From: Opisthorchis felineus
Taxonomy: Eukaryota; Platyhelminthes; Trematoda; Opisthorchiida; Opisthorchiidae
Direction: 5' to 3'
Length of the DNA: 64,000 nt
Assembly: GCA_004794785.1 (NCBI GenBank)
Contig: SJOL01009548.1
Coordinates: forward strand, 10,793 to 74,792
Shown: one piece after another, positions 24,347-34,268 of the stretch
How the letters are laid out: each line of letters opens with the position of its first letter
How positions within the stretch are numbered: position 1 is the stretch's first letter
Program-made: the position numbers and the translations under genes
Notes under the pieces: model-generated
What the model saw: the letters and a program-made list of their open reading frames with translations, nothing else
Told to the model about the DNA's origin: nothing
Databases searched by the model: none

Positions 24347-25539
24347 ATGAAGGCAATATACGCGTGCGAGTGTACATCAAGCTTTTGCCTGAGCTCATTA
24401 AGTCCAGTGGTGTGAAATAAGACTGCCCTCTCTCATCATTCCTCCTGAACTTTGTTATTGATCTGCTTCCCGAAATTCCTCTGCCTGCCTCTGGGACCTC
24501 GGGGGTCGAAGTGCTCCCGGGACGTTCGTTCACAGACTGAGTATGTGGACGTAATTGCTCTTCTTGGTTCACATTAAATAACCTAAATTATTCTGCCGCA
24601 TGGTTTGGTATGTGCTTCTCGCCTGCAAAGTGTAAAGTACTGCTACAAAACTGGGTGGAATCAAACCCAAACCTCATGCTTGCAGATGAGGCGATCGACG
24701 TGGTAGATCAATTTGCCTAACTGGGCAGTTGTCTTGGTTCTAATGGACTGGCTGGAGACGGGATTACTTCTCGAATCGGGAAGGCCAGGATGGCTTTTTA
24801 CACCCTCCGTCACCTATGGGGCAGGCGTGAAGTCAGGAGCAGATTTTGCACTGCACCAGTGTGATCCACACTGGCCTCTACGTGCAGAGGACAGACCAAA
24901 TTCATCCCCGAACCATTGATCGGGTCATGTAGGAACATTGGATTAGCAGTGCTGAGGTACACCAGATAGTCTTAGGAAAAACGGACTCTCTCGCGACAGA
25001 TGAAATATTCAGGCTTCACAGTATACGCTGATTAGGAGGGGTACTCCGCATGCCAGAGGACTGTCTGCCTCTTACAGCCCTGTACTTAGTGGAAGCGACC
25101 GAGAGGTGGACCGTCTTTGATATGGCAACGAAGTGTGAAAATGCTAACAGGTAAGCTCAGTCGGGACAACTTCTGCGTCGTTGACTAATGACCCCGGAAC
25201 TCAACTTACCAATGGTTAATGGCGTTAGCTGTAATGGCCCTGACGCTCATGCACCAGCGTTGTTGCCTTCAATGCGTAGCTGTCCAGTTCCAGATCTAAG
25301 TTTCCGGCGATCGAAGCTGTAGAAGCTGGAACCAGTGTATCCACAGTACATGGTTTATACCTGATAGATTGATTAATTAATATGGTGTGTGGTAAGGGGC
25401 CTCCGGGTTGGGGAGAACTACTACAGCATTTATAACTTATGACGGGGGTGCAGGTTCCGCGTAAGGCTGTGTGATGTATCGGACGTAAGGTGCCGGCTAT
25501 TTATATGTTCTGATGCATAGAGCAATTGCATCCAGTACT

Positions 25540-25974
25540 TTTCACTGTCCGGAGGCAGACCACTGTTTCCTCCGTAAAATTCCTCCCACGACCCATTCAA
25601 CACAACAGGCACTGCATCCTTCCGCCTCTGATGCTATAAGGTCTATAGGGCAGCGTAGTTGGCTCGGCCAATCTGCTTTTGAATGTTTGGTGCGCGATGT
25701 GCTTGCTGGTGACAGCGTCAAGAGACAAGTTTCCACGTGTGAAAATGTCTTGGATGTTTCGAGGTCCAGAAGCGACAGGACGCGCTCCAGTGTCATGACG
25801 CCAGATTTCGACCTTCGGGCAAAGACCGACGGACTGGCACTGGAGAGTGAACTGTCAGACCTCAACTGGAAGAATGCGAGCCTGGTAGTGATACATGAAG
25901 GCCATAGCCAGCTATCTTTATCTTGTTGGCAGTTGTCCCCGTGAGCGTGAGCCTGTGGGATAGGGCATACCTTG
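25540..25974 (-). other. unrecognised minus-strand open segment, possible host exon
   Basis: A minus-strand frame is open for about 145 codons and protein-like in composition (for example VMTLERVLSLLDLETSKTFS, then CCVEWVVGGILRRKQW). A possible 3' splice site (cctatcccacag) lies just inside its 5' edge at about 25952. It has no in-frame ATG near its start and I do not recognise the family. It lies 240 bases upstream of MRGBP in divergent orientation. The plus strand is also open here, so this could be chance. Confidence 0.2.
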
Positions 25975-26214
25975 GGTTACTCGTACTGTCGAACGTTGTG
26001 CGAAGGATATCAGAATGCCAGTATTCTCCTAATAAATGAAATCAGTGCTGATCATAAGTTGCTGCAGAACTTCGTCGCACAGTATAGGCCCATATGGCCT
26101 AAGAATGTGGTGCGTATTGCATTTGGCAAGTATTCCTAGTTTATAATGTTTCTGACACATTTACAGTCTTCACGTCGCATGTTCCTGTGACTTTGAAATC
26201 GGTTGTCTTACACA

Positions 26215-28784
26215 ATGGGTCATTCCATGGACTGGAGCCCACAAATGGAGATTGAGTTGTTCCGAGCCATAATGAAATACAAGCCTGTCGGTGCAGATCG
26301 ACACTTCCAGATGATCTATATCAAATCTATCCTTAACTCCCGGCTTCATTCGTCCTCACTAACCACCGATGATGTTTGGCAGAAACTGGAATCCCTATAC
26401 AATATGGACGAACTGGTAAGTAGTCAGGTACAATCTGGTTGGTCCGATTCACGCTTTACCATATTCTTGTAGCATGAATCCGAAGTGAATCCCTTCCAAA
26501 GCAAAATGCGGGAATTCACTTTACCGGATGAATTTAGCACGCTCAAGGCCCAGCCTTTTCCACGTGTGAAGTCTTACTTTGGTGATACCGCGACGGGTTC
26601 ATCCGACTCAGGTGAGTGGTTCTGGAACGAAAACCTCAAAAAATGGGTACTCCGTGCCCTCTACTGCCCTCTGTGCTACTCCTCTGCCATCGTAGCTACC
26701 GACTTCTGATTTACCGCCATCCTCTCCCAGAAAACTATGGTATTTTATCCGTAGGAAGCGTGGTATCCCGCTGAAACCCGAAGGTATTACGGGTGAAGCA
26801 AGCACCGCGCACTTCCATTTTCAGGGGATCGAAACTGTAGCCGCTGGATCCAATGTGCCGATGGGACATGGTTTATAGCTGATAAATTGATTGAATTGAT
26901 TAGAAAACGGGTAATTTGTCGTACTTCAATCTCGGAAAATATTCAGCACCGTTGAGTACGACGGCTCAGCCATGTTCCACGCATGCCAAAACGCTGTCCA
27001 GCGAGACTAGTGTTGTTCTCTGTGTCTCTTTCAGAATGGCGCGAACCACGAGGTGGGCAACGTGTGACTTGGCAGAATGGTGTGAAAGGGATTAAGGAGA
27101 GTTTGGGTGTTGTTGATGTTGAACGCCTTCCAGGATTGGGTCCCCGTGACCGCTCCTGCGCTTGACTGGAGATATTGCAAGAAATGGCGGCTAACCGATG
27201 TCAGTGGCGTTCGTGCTGTCAATTCCTTTCCGGATTGTCTGACTGAGCTCTTGGAGGTGTTGATACCTCCGAATGTTTAACACAGACCAGCATTGGGTCC
27301 CCTCCATCACCCGCTCTTTTCCTCTTCTTTTGACTTTCAGGCTCTAGATATAATTAGGTGAAGTGTATGGATGAACGGCAGTGAAGCATCAGTGTTGGTA
27401 CTGTGAGGAGATTTAGGAATTTTTGTGGAGATTTCGTCCCGTAATTGAAGCCAATCTATGCTGAAAAGCTGAGAAGCACTGTACACCTGTTTCGTCCTTA
27501 TCGGGAATCATCAGCAGTGCGCACCTCACGAAACTCCGGAGAGTCTCGAACCCGCGACCTCCTGGCTAGTAGTTTGAACATTTAACCGTTCGGCCACGAG
27601 CGGCTGATCAGCAGTGTGATTAACTCGCACTTAGACAGGGTATAGCACCGCTCATCCTTCATCACGGGATCCACATCACGCGGTCACACGTGTTGACTGG
27701 CTCCTCGAGCAACGACTTCTCAGATGGAAGTTTCACTCATCGGGTGAAGTTTATTCTTCCACTGAGCTACTTATAGATTGTTGGTAGTGCGAGGAGATTC
27801 GGGAGACTCTCTGGAGACTCTCTGGTGTTTCGTGAGATGCGCACTGCTGATGATTCCCAATAAGGATGAAACAGCTGTACAGTGCTTCTCAGCTTTTCAG
27901 CATAGATTGGCTTCACTTACAGGACGAAATCTCCACAAAAAGTGAAGCATCAGTGTCAACACTGATGTTGCTGTCTCCGGTTAATATTATGTTGATTAAT
28001 CAGAAAACAAACTAGACTGGGTTCGAGGGGGGTCAATGAACTACTAGTCGTAACTGACGTGCACCGCATATCATCTTGGCTAGCCGCACCGTAGTTGTTA
28101 CGTGGAGTGAGTTAACTGTGGAGGGATAAAATACACTTACCCGTCACTGCCGATATTACGGTCCGTTTTCAGCGTATCAGTAGGACTTTCTTCCTTATAC
28201 ATGTGAATCCCAGGTTCAGGCCTCTGTGTGATAAACAAAAGTACCTGAAATAACACAACTCCCCAGGCCTATTTAAAACGACGTTAACTCGGCTTTGGGG
28301 TAACCGAGTTGGAAAAGAGGGGATCACAGTTTCGAAAACATGTTCTTGAAAAAAAGGACCGGAAAAGTTTGGTGCTTTTTCATTTGGTTGTAACTTGATA
28401 AAGCTGGCTGGATGAATAAACGCGCTTCACCCTACCGAAAGAAAAAAGGCTGAGGGATGGAGAAACAAGCTACCATAAGCGTCATCCGTGGTATTAACGG
28501 TTCTGTAAGTCTATAGTCGCTACGCTGCGCGAAGCATTACTTAACTGTGCGCTGTTTGTTACTACAGTATTATTCATCATAGACTCGCCCCTCATCTCTT
28601 GCGTCTACCTAACAACCTTTCTTTCCTCTGTTCTTTGTACACCCACACAGATGCTTCCCATCCAAAACGACTTCGGAAATCTTTGCGTTCGACTGACGAC
28701 GCGGCTGGACTGAAAGTTGGTGATGAGATGAAGTTTGATGATTCCGCTGAAACCCCAACGCGCAAAAATCGTCGTCGAAACTAG
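26215..28784 (+). CDS. MRGBP: MRG/MORF4L-binding protein (Eaf7 subunit of NuA4-type acetyltransferase)
   Basis: Three exons give a 157-residue protein. Exon 1 is 26215-26415 (67 codons, donor gtaagt), exon 2 is 26473-26611 (acceptor tgtag, donor gtgagt) and exon 3 is 28651-28784 (acceptor acacag), with matching phases. The Eaf7 domain covers about residues 5-110: MDWSPQMEIELFRAIMKYKP, then VGADRHFQMI, VWQKLESLYNMDEL and NPFQ, with EF-x-LP-x-EF. The tail is short, basic and charged (HPKRLRKSLRS, RKNRRRN), as in other MRGBP proteins; human MRGBP is 204 aa, so the tail is shorter. In animals this protein links MRG15/MRGX to the TIP60/NuA4 histone acetyltransferase in the nucleus. The ATG at 26215 is the first in frame directly before the conserved domain. 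Intron 1 is 57 bp; intron 2 (2,039 bp) is filled with retroelements. No AATAAA was seen downstream. Confidence 0.85.
26805..26897 (+). repeat. RTE 3'-terminal fragment in MRGBP intron 2
   Basis: gatcgaaactgtagccgctgg to gattgaattgattag matches the last ~90 bases of the RTE copies ending near 20050 (minus) and 25385. Confidence 0.6.
26898..27395 (+). pseudogene. second RTE-like subfamily, 3' part, in MRGBP intron 2
   Basis: Encodes PKRCPARLVLFSVSLSEWRE then PRGGQRVTWQNGVKGIKE, and after a stop a Cys-Gln-Trp segment (NRCQWRSCCQFL), the C-terminus of RTE-type proteins of a different subfamily from the 35-40 kb copies. A sister fragment is at 40561-40745. Its 3' UTR continues after the hammerhead element at 27957, as shown by the uninterrupted relative at 30607-30660. 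Confidence 0.6.
27476..27520 (-). ncRNA. type I hammerhead ribozyme motif (left arm)
   Basis: Minus-strand order: stem I strand gcactg (27515-27520), core ctgatga (27508-27514), 14-nt stem-loop II (27494-27507), gaaa (27490-27493), stem III caggtg (27484-27489), ta before the cleavage point (27482-27483), and stem I strand cagtgc (27476-27481). Stem I is a perfect 6-bp match. Stem III has only two good pairs, and the first stem II pair is U-C, so activity may be weak. Confidence 0.65.
27841..27885 (+). ncRNA. type I hammerhead ribozyme motif (right arm)
   Basis: Order: stem I gcactg (27841-27846), core ctgatga (27847-27853), stem-loop II of 14 nt (27854-27867; ucc/gga pairs plus a U-U at the base), gaaa (27868-27871), stem III caggtg-like palindrome cagctg (27872-27877), ta (27878-27879), then stem I cagtgc (27880-27885). 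All invariant core residues are present and stem I pairs perfectly. Stem III is a three-pair palindrome without a loop, as in hammerheads of retroelements thought to work as dimers. Predicted cleavage follows 27879. Confidence 0.75.
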
Positions 28785-28955
28785 AAATTTTAACGTGTAC
28801 ACTTTGCTCATGCTCGTCAACAGCGACTAACAAACTTGCGAGTCTCTTTATTTGTTTTCCTTCGTTGTTATGCGAGACTGCAAGGCTTTCGATTTTGGAG
28901 ATCAGTCCACAACTGGGGACTTCGTAGGAGAATCATTGTCTCTATGGTATTAGTG
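28785..28955 (+). repeat. repeated sequence directly after the MRGBP stop codon
   Basis: From agaaattt (overlapping the stop codon) to atggtatta, this aligns with 40370-40558 at high identity with one internal indel (shared: tacactttgctc, gattttggagatc, gtaggagaatcattgt). It would be the MRGBP 3' UTR if transcription continues here. Confidence 0.6.
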
Positions 28956-29890
28956 TGCTGCGTCTTCTGGAATGAGACATGTAGCTAGTAGTTGCTTGTT
29001 GCTAGGACCCACTACGCATCGGAAACAGGACGTGAAATGATATTTTTGTCGTCCTCATCATTATCGGTAGCATAACACAATGCTCAACACTGACGCTTCG
29101 GTGGATGCCACATTTAACAGCCATGCAGCAAAACAGCCCATACTGTACCCCGATACACATCTTTCGATATTCATGGATATGCTACCGTGACGCCATAGGT
29201 TCCTCAAATTAGCAAACTCCACCCGATTCTTAGAGATTCGTGCACTGACCTCATCTGCCACACTATACTCGGAACTAATACAACTTCCAACCTATGTTAA
29301 ACGCTGCACGACCTCGAGTGCCTCAGATTGTATGTGGCGTGTTAAGTGACTGAATATCCAGTAGCATGACCTCATACTTTATGGGTTCAAAGCGCGGGAT
29401 AAGTTTGGTCAGTTGATCTGTAACTACCGCCTTTTCCTCCTCCTCGAAGACAGTTTTCGTCAGTAGCTATTTGAACACCTTCCTGAGTTCGTCTCATTGT
29501 CTCTTCAATCACGTAATTAAATAGGAGTGGAGAATGGGCGCCACTTTATGTATGGAAGCTTTAGGAGATCTCACCAAATAGTTTCACAAGCTCGGAAGTC
29601 TGAGAGTACACGGAACTTTTTATTTTCACAAACCTTCAGGGCATTTCTTACTGGGCGAACGTGTTAAGCAGAACAGACTGGTCATCTGGGTCAAATGCGC
29701 CTTGGAAATTCAGAAACGCTAAGCCTATTGGTCGTTTATGCGTATGGTGTTCTAGCTTTGACACGCAACCCCTACAATGGCGGTATCCCTCTTGCTGCTC
29801 TCGAGTCAGTGTTTCATGAACCACAATAAGGCAACGGAGGACAAATGTTACCAAGAGTCTCGTTGCGCCTTTGGTCAAGCTGATCCCCAT
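28956..29890 (-). pseudogene. RTE-like RT fragments
   Basis: The minus-strand segment ADEVSARISKNRVEFANLRN (29061-29261) matches the SDEISARISEA...NLHHLWR region at 31850-31920. The 29648-29890 frame contains a degraded RT core (EQQEGYRHCRGCVSKLEH, then FLNFQGAFDP, the first catalytic Asp block). Heavily decayed. Confidence 0.5.
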
Positions 29891-30893
29891 GTGATTATCG
29901 CACTCACCACGGGTGCGTTTTTTTAACGGGCACTATCGCCGATTCTCCTCAGTTTTCTGGAACAATCTACCTTCTTCCAATGCAGGAAAACAAATCAAAC
30001 GATCGCTGACCGGGGACTCCACCCCTATGTCTGATCATTCCGGGTAGGAGGTAACCTGGATCAGGAACTCGGTGGCGCTTGAGAGGACATATGAAGTCAG
30101 AAACCTCCGAGACCATAGAGTGTTTCAGTTTCAGGATCTAAATGAGTGACAGCACGTGGCCACGAGAATTTTTCAAAATGCTCGGCCCGACAGCCGGGGC
30201 TTCCTTCTATAAGGTGATTGTGCCACTGTTGCTCACAAACGATTTCCGGGGACCGCCCCCAGAAATCAACTGAAATAATTCTCCAGAATTCCCGGTTTTC
30301 CGGGCCTCATATCCGTAGCCTTCTGTGTCCACCAGGCTTCATATGCGCGCGCTCACTTTCCCTTTATGTCTGATAATTCATCGGGCCAAATTATGTTCGG
30401 GGCAGCCGCTAGCATTCTTCCGAAATTCAGGCTATGTCGTTGTTCCGGCTGATATCCAGTGTTTGAGCCGGTCTGGTAGCGCCGTGCCGGAGGCAAAGCT
30501 CCAGGCACTGTGCAAAGATGTATGGATCTCGTTTTAATACGGATTGACAACCTCTCTGGGTGTGGGCACCCTGGCAGTATCACAGCCTTCGTACAACCAT
30601 GACATTTGTACGGCAGTGAGGCATCAGTGTCAACATTGATGTTGATGTTGATGATGATGATGACATCGGACAATTGAGCTGTGGGAAGAGTCCAGAAGGG
30701 GATTCTGATAAATTCGTTTTGCTTCGATATCTGCCAGTCTCAGTTGCTAAGCGATTTGTCCGCACCTTACGCGGTCCTGGGAAACGAGAATGGAAGCTAT
30801 TTCTGGACGACCACATGGTCCCAATCCATTTATGTGGTTCAAAACGAGCTGGGATCGGTAACTGATGGCAATGTGATCGGTTTGACTTCGTGA
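29891..30893. repeat. retroelement debris with GTT/GAT-rich 3' end
   Basis: No intact frame. 30607-30663 (acggcagtgaggcatcagtg then repeats of gttgat and gat) is the 3' terminus of the second RTE subfamily and serves as an uninterrupted relative of the 27380/27957 site. 30894 onward is RTE nuclease sequence on the other strand. Confidence 0.4.
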
Positions 30894-31115
30894 CTAGGAC
30901 GCTGTTGGAGGACACAATGTGGCCGGGCGACCTCGGTTACTTCGGAAATTAGTACTGCATAAAAACAGCCTGTGGTCAGCACACAGCTGAAGCAATCCTT
31001 CACCATCGTCCGTACTTACGGAGTCCAATCCATGTAGACCACCAGGTGCGCTAAGCCTGCCCACTTGTGTAGTCAAGTCTCTGGCAACCACAGCGATATC
31101 AGAGTCTTTGCCCAC
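30894..31115 (-). pseudogene. RTE endonuclease end fragment
   Basis: The minus-strand frame with TTQVGRLSAPGG, GLDSVSTDDGEGLLQLCADH and RLFLCSTNF matches the nuclease end at 35410-35570 (NAQVGRLSPEE, NGERLLHLCADH). Confidence 0.65.
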
Positions 31116-31619
31116 CGTAAGAGGGCATCCAAGGCGTCATAAAAGTTGCATCTTCTGGCGTCGGAGCTGTAGTAGGTTGGGGCTTAAGGAGACATGACAA
31201 ACGGGCAAGGGTCAAATTCCCGCTTGAAACATCCCCTCACTGGCATTACCGGAAGAACCACTCAGGGCGACTCTCAGCGGGTATCGAGTCAAGCTAGGAT
31301 CCTTCCGCCGGGTAACTTAGGACGATCCCGACCCCTGCACATCCTGCCGCAGCGGCCCTTGGATAGCCAGTGATGCGATGCAGCCCGAAGCGAGTAGAGC
31401 GTTGGGGCATTTAGCTCAACCACTGTGCTTGCATCTTGAATTCCTGTTTCTGATACACAGCATACGTCGATGTCAAGCGGGTCCAGTATGAGAACAATGC
31501 AGCTTGTTATCTTGCTTGCTTCAGAGTGCGAACTTCAAAAACAGCCACCTAGACTGGATGTCGTTGCTTAAAGTTTGATTTCGCAATACCTAAGGCCGGC
31601 TGGAGCACAGAGGTTGCGG

Positions 31620-32078
31620 CCTAAATTCGATCTGGTGTACGCAGGCGACATCGCTCTCATCTTTGAAAACTAAGGCGGGTCACAAGCCATCACCATCATA
31701 CCGTATTTCGGCATGCACCTTGCACCCCCGAAGTACAAACTCGTGCTTCAGAACATACAGTCTGTGAACGTACCTCATACAGTTCAAGCAGAGTCACTGG
31801 ATTTTGTGGAGAATTTTACATACCTCGTTAGTTGTGTTAGCTCTGACGTAAATGTGTCTGATGAAATCAGTGCACGAATATCAGAGGCCTTAATCACGTC
31901 TGTTAATTTGCATCACTTGTGGCGTCAAAAAGGCATGTCACTTGGTATTAAGGGTCGCGTGTACCAGGCCACATTAAGGACTGTTTTCTTGTTGGGCTGC
32001 GAGACGTGGCCTCTGAGGACAGATGATGTGAGGCGTCTTCAGGGTTTTGCCCGACCTAAATCTGCCACCTTGATGTGA
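31620..32078 (+). pseudogene. RTE RT C-terminal fragment
   Basis: Encodes VYAGDIALIFEN (catalytic box YADD changed to YAGD), a stop, then MHLAPPKYKLVLQNIQSVN, FTYLVSCVSSD, DEISARISEA, HHLWRQKG and GCETWPLRTDD. 31116-31619, just upstream, shows no readable frame. Confidence 0.65.
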
Positions 32079-32084
32079 TGGTCG

Positions 32085-32580
32085 GGCTTGAGTGGTGCAA
32101 TGATCCCTCGGGCTACACTGGCTGGAACTTCGTTCCATAAGGTGCAACCATGCCAGGAAGGCCAAAGGTGAGCAGTCAGACTAAGAGCAGCGAGACCCCG
32201 TGCTACGAGTGATCGTGATATGAGGCGGGCTGGGGGCAAAGTCGTACTATCCTATGCGATAGGAATGTGAAGGCAGTAAGGTGTTTCCCCGAGGTGACCA
32301 GAATGTCCATATTCATGGAAGCAGCGATACTGCCTTTCCCTGAGGAAGGACGGATTAGAAAAGGTTGGCCCTAAAATCCACACACTCCAATCACTCAAAA
32401 TATTTTTAACATCAAAGAGTCCGGTGCTGCTCAAAAGGCACCTGCTGTGTGTGCCCGCATCAGGAGTCAGACAGTCATGTCTTACTCCCTGAGTCGGACC
32501 ACTCCGGCCCCTTGCAGCCAAGTGGGTCATTGGCCCCGGGAAGGATCCCCGAAGACTTGGGTCAGGGGCTACAGATGGAA
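32085..32580 (+). repeat. RTE 5' UTR-like repeat
   Basis: Aligns with 22383-22900 (ggtcgggctt, ggaaggacgg, cccgaa). There it leads into the RTE endonuclease; here it is cut off and followed by a gypsy element. Confidence 0.6.
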
Positions 32581-33016
32581 CGGTAGATACTACGATGAGG
32601 CATGCGAGTAGTATGTGTTTTCTCGTAACTCCGCCTTGATCTAATGGAAAGTGGGATTTATTACGGAATTTGTGGAACTGCTTTGCAGCATTTGTTTACA
32701 ATTGTATGATAGTCAATGCATATCCAGGAGAGTTCAAGCAGATGCGTTCAAGAGGAAGACGGATATTCAGTTTTTTAAAAACAACGTGTATATGAGAGTG
32801 ACTTTCCTGTCCAGTAGTCTGTAACCGTTTAGTTGGCGTTTTCTAATAAACAACTCCTCGGCGAAGGGCTTTCCTCCTTACATTTGGTGCCGTGACCAGC
32901 ATAAGGATGAAGATCCCGTGGCCACAACCTTCTGAGGATGGAGATGTGCGGACTTCCTGGAGGACTTCGAGGAGGCTGCAGAGGCGGCTGGACTGGAGAC
33001 CGACAGGGGTAAGTCG

Positions 33017-33945
33017 GTGGCACTGAAGACCCTCCTCAGAGGCCGGGCGAAGGCAGCCCTGGATGCGACCAGAAGGGGCCCTCGGAAGATGGACTGGGCC
33101 GCCGCGAAGGAAGCTCTTGCAGCGGAGTCCGACACACCGGCCGACCGCCAGGAGGCTATAAGACGGTTCAAGTCGGCCAGCATGGGACCTGGATGTGACC
33201 CGACAGTGTTCTTCGCCATCCTGCAGCAGTCGTTGAATCGGGCCTTGCTGGGACTGGACAGATTGTCGCGCCCGCAGTTGCTGTCCGACCAGTTTGTCGA
33301 AGGTGTGCAGCCTGCGCTTCGTGCCCAATTGCGGTCGACAAGAGCAACTGGCCAGTTGAGCGTGGAGCACCTGGTCTATCTGGCACGGGAATTGGCCGAG
33401 GCGCCGCTGGCCACGTTGCAGTCGCAGAAAAACAGGGATGAGTCAACAGTGGAGGACCTGAAAAACAAAGTGGACCAACTCGCCAAACAGCTTGCAGCCA
33501 TCAAGACGGAATCGCGGAGGCACGCTCGAACAAGCCGATTCTACAAGTGTGGCATGCCTGACCATTGGAAGAATCAATACCCTCCTACCCGACCACTTAT
33601 ACATAATAAAACATTGGACTACTCCACTTTTCCCGGGTGGGTAGAGATTAGTGCAGTGACACAGGCTACCATACAGGCTGTTATCGAGATAGACGGGAAG
33701 ACGGAGCTGTGCCTGATTGATACAGGTGCAGGGGCATCGCTGAGACAGAGAGGGAACGAAGCTGAATGCAAACCGTGCGCGCTAGCCGTGAAAGCCCTCG
33801 GTGGATACCGACTGAAAATTGACGGATTGTCGATGCACTCAATGCGCCTGGGCGACAGGTCCGTGCAGCACGAGTTCCTGATCAACCGGATGGCGCGGAT
33901 GTCGACCGTACATCAGTATGAATGGGGACTTGCCTGTGGTTGGCT
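33017..33945 (+). pseudogene. gypsy gag-protease
   Basis: A long open frame with a helical capsid-like region (KTLLRGRAKAALDATRRGPR, LARELAEAPLATLQSQK), a heptad-like stretch (VDQLAKQLAAI), a nucleocapsid knuckle reduced to one Cys and one His (FYKCGMPDHWKNQYP), and a protease entry CLIDTGAGASL. The frame before 33017 has a stop, so the true start is lost. The protease runs into the inverted integrase near 33890, which ends the domain early. Confidence 0.7.
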
Positions 33946-34240
33946 GTATGGAAGCACAATGAGCGAGCAGCACCATCGTCAGGTTCACTTCCCAATCACC
34001 TCCTTTGGCCGCCAGCTACTTTCTGATCGTTCGGTTATTGCGTTCGGTTAGACCATTTGTTTGCGGGTGGTATGGTGCCGTCATTAGCCGTCTGATGCCC
34101 AGCTTCTCCAAGCAACTCCTAAACTCTTCGCTCTCGAAGCAAGGTCCCTGATCGGTTAGGATCATTTTTGGCACCCTGTGTTTGGCCACGATGTGATGGA
34201 CTACCACTCCGCTGATTGTCGTCGCCCGATGGTTTGGCAC
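33890..34240 (-). repeat. inverted integrase duplicate, left arm
   Basis: The reverse complement matches 34765-35110 at about 93-95% by eye (VPKMILTDQGPCFESEEF and SYHPQTNGL or PYHPQTNGL in both). Both arms carry TAG after IRK (34016-34018 here, 34980-34982 in the right arm). Confidence 0.8.
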
Positions 34241-34268
34241 GGCAACTCCAAAGACAGGATTTTGTGTT

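Larger units (their letters stand above)
22383..25385 (+). mobile_element. RTE-like retrotransposon, longest copy
   Basis: The 5' UTR-like region (22383-23050) also occurs at 32085-32580 and, antisense, at 47285-47480. The endonuclease (23082-23750) follows with AYAPTDCSSETEKDEFHQDL and LLGDMNPQVGRL, the conserved 'Y-A-P-T' and 'GD-x-N' blocks of APE-type nucleases. After a stop it continues (23747-24010), then to the linker (FSAGNSRILFQLIRSTGQKK, 24180-24245). A (TA)n tract at 24309-24341 sits where the RT core should be. It resumes with RT C-terminal parts (24345-25100) and the 3' UTR, ending in agattgattaattaa near 25370-25385. The RT core is deleted. Confidence 0.75.
27396..27940. mobile_element. 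hammerhead-bearing inverted-dimer retroelement (Sm-alpha-like)
   Basis: A 545-bp insertion flanked by the 16-bp direct repeat agtgaagcatcagtgt at 27380-27395 and 27941-27956. Two inverted arms of 127 bp (27421-27547 and 27814-27940) share ttttgtggagatttcgtcc-type ends and each holds a type I hammerhead motif pointing outward. The left arm continues into a tRNA-Leu/Ser-like promoter (minus strand: A box-like gtggccgaacggttaa at 27582-27597, B box-like gggttcgagac at 27543-27553). The centre (27600-27810) recurs in the copies at 59060-59290 and 61500-61640. It encodes no protein and is non-autonomous by inference. Confidence 0.75.

Noticed and set aside
32843..33446. Long minus-strand frames (175 and 113 codons)
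   Set aside because: Antisense shadows of the GC-rich gypsy gag region; no domain.
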